Notes under the pieces: model-generated
Told to the model about the DNA's origin: nothing
The model's database searches: none
The model's input: only the letters and a program-made list of their open reading frames with translations
Assembly (NCBI RefSeq): GCF_014193655.1
Contig: NZ_JACHZQ010000001.1
Location: forward strand, 2,232,001-2,296,000
Source of the DNA: Rhizobium sp. BK313
GTDB taxonomy: Bacteria; Pseudomonadota; Alphaproteobacteria; Rhizobiales; Rhizobiaceae
Direction: 5' to 3'
Length of the DNA stretch: 64,000 nucleotides
Shown: in pieces, positions 60,052 to 64,000 of the stretch
Position numbering within the stretch: the first letter of the stretch is position 1
How the letters are laid out: each line of letters starts with the position of its first letter
Program-made: the position numbers and the translations under genes

Positions 60052-62036
60052 TCCGCCGGCTCCATAACTGGGCGGACCGGCTTCGCCTTACGGCTCGGCG
60101 CGCCGACGCGCAGGCGACGGTCACTGAGCGAGACGAAGCCGCCCAGCGCCATGACGATGGCGCCGCCCCAGATGCAGATGATGAAGGGCTTCCACCAGAT
60201 GCGCACGACCATGCCGCCATCGTTGGTGGGATCGCCGAGCGAGACGTAGAGCTGGCTCGGACCAAGGGTCAGAATGCCGGCCTCGGTCGTGGCCGTTCGG
60301 CTGGCGGTGAAAAGGCGCTTGGAGGACGAGACGTTGGCGACGGCGACGCCACCGCGGGTAACCGTGAAGCGGGCACGATCCTCGGTATAATTCGGACCGA
60401 CACCCGGTTGGATGCCGTCGAAACGCAGCGTATAGCCGCCGAGATCAGCGGTGCCACCCGGCTTCATCTCGGTGATGTTTTCGGTTTGGAATGTCGTGAC
60501 CGCGACGATGCCGAGCACGGTGATGCCGAGCCCGGCATGCGCAAGCGCCGTCCCGAACGCCGAGCGCGGCAGACCCATCAGCCGCCGCCACGCAACGTTG
60601 CCCGCCACCTTGCCGACGCCGGCGCGATACCAGAGATCGGTGACCGCGCCGAAGACCAGGAAGAAGCCGGCCGCCAGACCGAGAACGGCAAGCACCGGCC
60701 CGCCATGGCGGAGGTAGAACAGGACCAGACCGGCGATCAAGGCAAGACCGGCAGCGACATAGAGCCGCTGCAGCACGCCGAGCAGGTCACCGCGCTTCCA
60801 GGCAAGCAGTGGCCCGAAAGGAACCGCAATCAGGATCGGCGTCATCAGCAGGCCGAAGGTCATGTTGAAGAAGGGCGGGCCGACGGAAATCTTGTCGCCG
60901 GTCAACGTCTCCAGCGCCAACGGATAGAGCGTGCCGGTCAACACCGTGCCGCAGGCGACCGTCAGGATAAGATTGTTCAGCACCAGCGATCCCTCGCGCG
61001 AAATCGGCGCGAACAGGCCGCCGGCAGCAAGCCGCGGTGCGCGGAAGGCAAAGAGCGCCAGGGCGCCGCCGATGAAGATCAACAGGATGCAGAGAATGAA
61101 GATGCCGCGGGTCGGATCGCTGGCGAAGGAATGCACCGAAGTCAACACACCGGAGCGCACCAGGAAGGTGCCGAGCAGCGACAGCGAGAAGGTCAGGATC
61201 GCCAGGAGAACCGTCCAGATCTTCAGCGCATCGCGCTTCTCCATGACGAGCGCGGAATGCAGGAGAGCCGTGCCGGCAAGCCAGGGCATGAACGAGGCAT
61301 TCTCCACCGGATCCCAGAACCACCAGCCGCCCCAGCCAAGCTCGTAATAGGCCCAATAGGAACCCATGGCGATGCCCAGCGTCAGAAAAGTCCAGGCGGC
61401 GAGCGTCCAGGGACGAACCCAGCGCGCCCAGGCGGCATCGATACGGCCCTCCAGCAAGGCGGCGACGGCGAAGGAGAAGCAGACGGAGAAGCCAACATAG
61501 CCAAGATAAAGCAGCGGCGGATGGATCGCCAGGCCGATATCCTGCAGCACTGGATTGAGGTCTTTACCCTCGGCCGGGGCCGGATTGAGGCGGATGAACG
61601 GATTGGAGGTCAAAAGGATGAAGATCAGAAAGGCCGACGAGATCCAGGACTGCACGGCGAGCACATTGGCGCGCAGCGTGTCCGGCAGGTTGCGCCCGAA
61701 CAGCGCCACCATGGCGCTGAACAGCGCCAGAATCAGCAGCCAGAGCATCATCGATCCCTCGTGATTGCCCCAGACGCCGGAGATCTTGAAGATCAGCGGC
61801 ATCAGCGAATGAGAATTCTCCCAGACGTTCAGCACGGAAAAATCGGAGGCGACATAGGCATAGGTCAAAACGCCGAAGGAAAAGGCGACCAGTGCGAACA
61901 TAACGACTGCGCCGATCGGTGCGATGTCCATCATCGACAACTCGCCCCGCCGCGCCCCGATCACAGGGATGATCGAGACGACGATCGCGGTCGCGAGCGC
62001 CAACACCAGCGCGTAGTGTCCGAGCTCGATGATCAT
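60048..62036 (-). CDS. cycK: CycK/CcmF, haem lyase membrane subunit
   Basis: A 662-residue polytopic protein (about 14-15 transmembrane segments). The tryptophan-rich haem-handling motif is [40 protein letters not shown] and the external His region are as in CcmF. It joins haem from CcmE to apocytochrome c on the periplasmic side. It overlaps cycL and cycJ by 4 bases each, showing tight coupling. Confidence 0.97.
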   Translation of the reverse strand: MIIELGHYALVLALATAIVVSIIPVIGARRGELSMMDIAPIGAVVMFALVAFSFGVLTYAYVASDFSVLNVWENSHSLMPLIFKISGVWGNHEGSMMLWLLILALFSAMVALFGRNLPDTLRANVLAVQSWISSAFLIFILLTSNPFIRLNPAPAEGKDLNPVLQDIGLAIHPPLLYLGYVGFSVCFSFAVAALLEGRIDAAWARWVRPWTLAAWTFLTLGIAMGSYWAYYELGWGGWWFWDPVENASFMPWLAGTALLHSALVMEKRDALKIWTVLLAILTFSLSLLGTFLVRSGVLTSVHSFASDPTRGIFILCILLIFIGGALALFAFRAPRLAAGGLFAPISREGSLVLNNLILTVACGTVLTGTLYPLALETLTGDKISVGPPFFNMTFGLLMTPILIAVPFGPLLAWKRGDLLGVLQRLYVAAGLALIAGLVLFYLRHGGPVLAVLGLAAGFFLVFGAVTDLWYRAGVGKVAGNVAWRRLMGLPRSAFGTALAHAGLGITVLGIVAVTTFQTENITEMKPGGTADLGGYTLRFDGIQPGVGPNYTEDRARFTVTRGGVAVANVSSSKRLFTASRTATTEAGILTLGPSQLYVSLGDPTNDGGMVVRIWWKPFIICIWGGAIVMALGGFVSLSDRRLRVGAPSRKAKPVRPVMEPAE

Positions 62037-62482
62037 TGGCTTGCTTCCTCACCCTTCCAGACGCCGTCCGCCTTCAGCTTGTCGGCGACTTCCTTCGGCA
62101 TGTAACGCTCATCATGCTTGGCAAGCACGCTGTCGGCAACAAAGACATCGCTGCCCGGCTCGAACCTGCCTTCGGTAACGACCCCCTGCCCCTCGCGAAA
62201 GAGATCGGGCAGGATACCATTGTATTTGACTTTGATCGCATCGGTGCCGTCGGTCACGGAAAACTGAACCTGCGTTCCTTCGCCGCGCACCAAGCTACCC
62301 TGACCGACGAGGCCGCCGAGGCGGATCAGCGTGCCGGCGTTGACCGGGCTCTTGGCGAGATCGCCCGGCATGTAGAAATAGGCGACAGACTGGCTGAAGG
62401 CGAAGAGAACGAGCAGCACTGCGGCGGCGATGAAGCCCATGCCGCCGGCAATGACAGCCAGACGTTTCTGTTTGCGGGTCAT
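62033..62482 (-). CDS. cycJ: CycJ/CcmE, haem chaperone
   Basis: 149 residues: a short cytoplasmic start ([20 protein letters not shown]), one transmembrane helix and a periplasmic OB-fold. The covalent haem-binding site is [16 protein letters not shown], with the conserved His followed by a Tyr four residues later. It carries haem from CcmC to CcmF. It overlaps cycK and cycH by 4 bases. Confidence 0.97.
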   Translation of the reverse strand: MTRKQKRLAVIAGGMGFIAAAVLLVLFAFSQSVAYFYMPGDLAKSPVNAGTLIRLGGLVGQGSLVRGEGTQVQFSVTDGTDAIKVKYNGILPDLFREGQGVVTEGRFEPGSDVFVADSVLAKHDERYMPKEVADKLKADGVWKGEEASQ

Positions 62483-63630
62483 TGCTGCGTCACCTCCGTC
62501 GGCAGTCCGAGCTCCTTCGCCAGTGCCAAAAGCTGTTGCCCTTCGCCGCCGTCAGCGGGGAAGGTCTTAAGGCCGCGCTTCAGGGCATCCACCGCGCGGT
62601 CCTTGTCGTTCAGCACGGCGTAGGAGCGGATCAACCGCATCCAGCCCTCGAAATTCCTGGGATCTTCCTTGAGCTTGGCGTCCAGGCTCTCGACCATGCC
62701 ACGGATCATTTGCTGGCGATCGCCGTTGTTCATGGCATCTGCGGCAGCAACCTGCTCGGCGCTGGGATTGCCGGGCGCATTGGCGTTTGCCGGACCTGCC
62801 CCGGCCATATCGGCCGTGCCGCCGTTCTTGGCGATATGGTCGTTGACAGCAGCCATCCATGGCGCGTCGGCAGGCGATTGTTTCGCCAGCGCCTCGAAGG
62901 CAGTCTTGGCTTCCGCTGCCTTGCCGCCCTGCTCCAGCGCCAGCGCGAGGTAAAAAAGCGCGCGCGGGTTATCGGCATCAAGCGCCAGCGACTGCTGCAA
63001 TGTAGCCCGCGCCTCTGCCGTCACGACGCCGTCGGCCTTCATGACCAGAACTTCGCCGAGATCACCGAGCCGCTCGGCGCTGGGGCCGAGCAGGCGAATG
63101 ACATTGCGATAGGCAAGCTCAGCGTCGCCGATGCGGTTGGTCTTAAGGTAGATCGGCGCCAGCACTTCCCAACCCTTGCCGTCGTCCGGATGTTGCGCCA
63201 GATGCCGCTCGACCTTGACGATCGAGATGGCGAGATCGTTGCCGGGATGTTCGAGCCGCGCTTCCAGTGGCTGTGACGGCAGGCCGGGATTGCCCTTGGA
63301 AAGATAGAGACAGAGGCCGACGACCGGCAGCAGGATGATGATGAAAGCCTGCGAGAAGCGATTGCCGCCCGCAGGCGCTTTCGCGGCACTCGGTCCGGCA
63401 TTCGAAACGGCAAGCAGGCGGCGGCCGATTTCGGCGCGGGCATAGCCCGCCTCTTCCGGAGAGATCAGGCCGCCCGCGAGATCGCGGCCCAGCTCGCGAA
63501 GCTGATCGCGATAAACGGCAGCCTCGCCGGCACGCCCGTCATCAGTCACCTTTGCTCCGCGCAGAAGGGGATAGAGCAGGACGGCGCCGACAATCGCCGT
63601 CAGAACGGCTACGAGAATCCAGAACAGCAT
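62479..63630 (-). CDS. cycH: CycH/CcmI, apocytochrome c chaperone
   Basis: 383 residues: two N-terminal membrane segments ([36 protein letters not shown] at ~105-120) flanking a cytoplasmic loop, then a periplasmic TPR domain ([60 protein letters not shown]). It binds the apocytochrome C-terminus and presents it to CcmF/CcmH. Start ATG 63630 is chosen over an in-frame upstream start because it begins at the first membrane helix. First gene of cycHJKL. Confidence 0.96.
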   Translation of the reverse strand: MLFWILVAVLTAIVGAVLLYPLLRGAKVTDDGRAGEAAVYRDQLRELGRDLAGGLISPEEAGYARAEIGRRLLAVSNAGPSAAKAPAGGNRFSQAFIIILLPVVGLCLYLSKGNPGLPSQPLEARLEHPGNDLAISIVKVERHLAQHPDDGKGWEVLAPIYLKTNRIGDAELAYRNVIRLLGPSAERLGDLGEVLVMKADGVVTAEARATLQQSLALDADNPRALFYLALALEQGGKAAEAKTAFEALAKQSPADAPWMAAVNDHIAKNGGTADMAGAGPANANAPGNPSAEQVAAADAMNNGDRQQMIRGMVESLDAKLKEDPRNFEGWMRLIRSYAVLNDKDRAVDALKRGLKTFPADGGEGQQLLALAKELGLPTEVTQQ

Positions 63631-63727
63631 AGACGCCCAATACTTTAACGGGGCGCTTATTCCAACCGCCAAAGCCACGTTGACGAAGATTTGAGGCGTT
63701 TGGCCGCGATTTTCGGGACCGCCGAAT

Positions 63728-63830
63728 TCAAAAGCGCATCGCGATCCCTAGGATTCGCTCCTCGCGCTTTAGGCTCTTGATTTTGCGCATGTCGCGCAAA
63801 ATCGTTGCGCACTTTGCGCGATATGCGTCA
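63728..63830 (-). repeat. Dispersed ~105-bp intergenic repeat, copy B (inverted relative to copy A)
   Basis: On the minus strand it starts TGACGCATATCGCGCAAA and ends GATCGCGATGCG, matching copy A at 13462-13567. Hairpin arms GCATATCGCGCAAA and TTTGCGCGACATGC pair with one mismatch. Its first three bases are the stop codon of the minus-strand gene that enters from the right, exactly as copy A supplies the stop of the APH-type gene. Confidence 0.85.
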
Positions 63831-64000
63831 GTTCAATGGCGTCCAGGTGCCGTCGTCGTTGCGGCAGGCAGCGCCCCTCGCCTGGGTCGGTTTACCGTCG
63901 ACGGTGATCGTGTGGGTGTATTGGCGGCAATTTTGCGAGCCGACCTGATAGGGTGCTGCGGCCACGACCTCGCCATTGACGTTCTTGCCGGTCCAGGCGA
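63828..64000 (-). CDS. Surface-antigen-like envelope protein, C-terminal part (5' truncated by window end)
   Basis: The last 57 codons are visible. The translated end includes QVGSQNCRQYTHTITVDGKP then AACRNDDGTWTPLN, matching the C-terminus of the rickettsial 17-kDa/RT0821-like surface antigen family common in rhizobia, usually a lipoprotein with a Gly-rich N-terminal region. Two Cys in this tail are conserved. The stop TGA coincides with the start of repeat copy B. Confidence 0.8.
   Translation of the reverse strand, partial: AWTGKNVNGEVVAAAPYQVGSQNCRQYTHTITVDGKPTQARGAACRNDDGTWTPLN

Noticed and set aside
60003..62105. 700-codon plus-strand frame opposite cycK
   Set aside because: Highly charged shadow translation; cycK on the minus strand has all CcmF motifs and 4-base overlaps with both neighbours.
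1..64000. CRISPR arrays, transposases, integrases, prophage genes, tRNA or rRNA genes
   Set aside because: No regularly spaced direct repeats, no DDE transposase or integrase motifs, and no tRNA cloverleaf or rRNA stretch was recognised on either strand.

Overview
This is about 64 kb of high-GC chromosomal DNA from an alphaproteobacterium of the Rhizobium/Agrobacterium group. The evidence is the myo-inositol order iolC-iolD-iolE-iolB with a DUF2090-fused IolC, the run cycH-cycJ-cycK-cycL-degP-response regulator-kinase-glnE-PdhS-type kinase-pepN, and short dispersed intergenic palindromes of the kind common in rhizobia. I see no prophage, transposase, CRISPR array, rRNA or tRNA. The window reads as core chromosome with a few accessory modules. 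Two genes are cut by the edges: iolC on the left and a surface-antigen-like gene on the right.

Layout. 1-4.9 kb: inositol catabolism (iolC end, iolD, iolE, iolB), closed by a strong terminator. 4.9-14.6 kb: mostly single genes: a MATE transporter, a Glyoxalase_8 protein, a host-attachment-family protein, a PilZ protein, a HisC-like aminotransferase, a Sel1-like protein, a DUF2147 protein, AMP nucleosidase, an APH-type kinase and a PCMT-like methyltransferase. 14.8-17.6 kb: three DGPF/YCII proteins plus an ECF42-type sigma factor, with a small membrane protein read divergently. 17.6-21.9 kb: an envelope module (flippase-like protein, GT2, GT39) and a NUDIX hydrolase. 21.9-25.6 kb: class-III aminotransferase, glutamine-synthetase-like ligase and lipid kinase. 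26-32 kb: MFS transporter, HxlR regulator with an oxidoreductase, MgtE with a structured leader, and an Lrp regulator with a DMT exporter. 32-42.6 kb: GNAT, ETF-ubiquinone oxidoreductase, SDR, an RND pump pair, an Hsp70-like protein and a uracil-DNA-glycosylase-like protein. 42.6-50 kb: two small ORFs, a winged-helix protein, an MFS transporter, an unusual MCP-tip/Cache protein and aminopeptidase N. 50-63.6 kb: PdhS-type kinase, glnE, a two-component pair, degP and the cytochrome c maturation operon cycHJKL.

The most interesting signals are in the control regions. (1) The mgtE leader holds an 18-residue ORF that stops just before a hairpin, and beyond it a 7-bp inverted repeat can sequester the mgtE ribosome-binding site; an alternative pairing would compete with it. 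It looks like a translation-coupled switch. (2) Between the small membrane gene and the DGPF operon lies a perfect TGTCGA-N16-TCGACA palindrome. Read on either strand it gives a TGTCGA/N17/CGAC promoter, the form I recall for ECF42 sigma factors, and a second copy (TGTCGA/N17/CGTC) lies just downstream. (3) Two copies of a ~105-bp repeat about 50 kb apart each start exactly at the TGA stop codon of the gene they follow. Protein-level oddities are an MCP hairpin-tip fused upstream of a Cache-like domain without membrane segments, a UDG homologue with an altered motif 1, and an SDR lacking the catalytic Tyr and Lys.

Functional assignments come from reading the translated sequences and recalling families. 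No database search was run.
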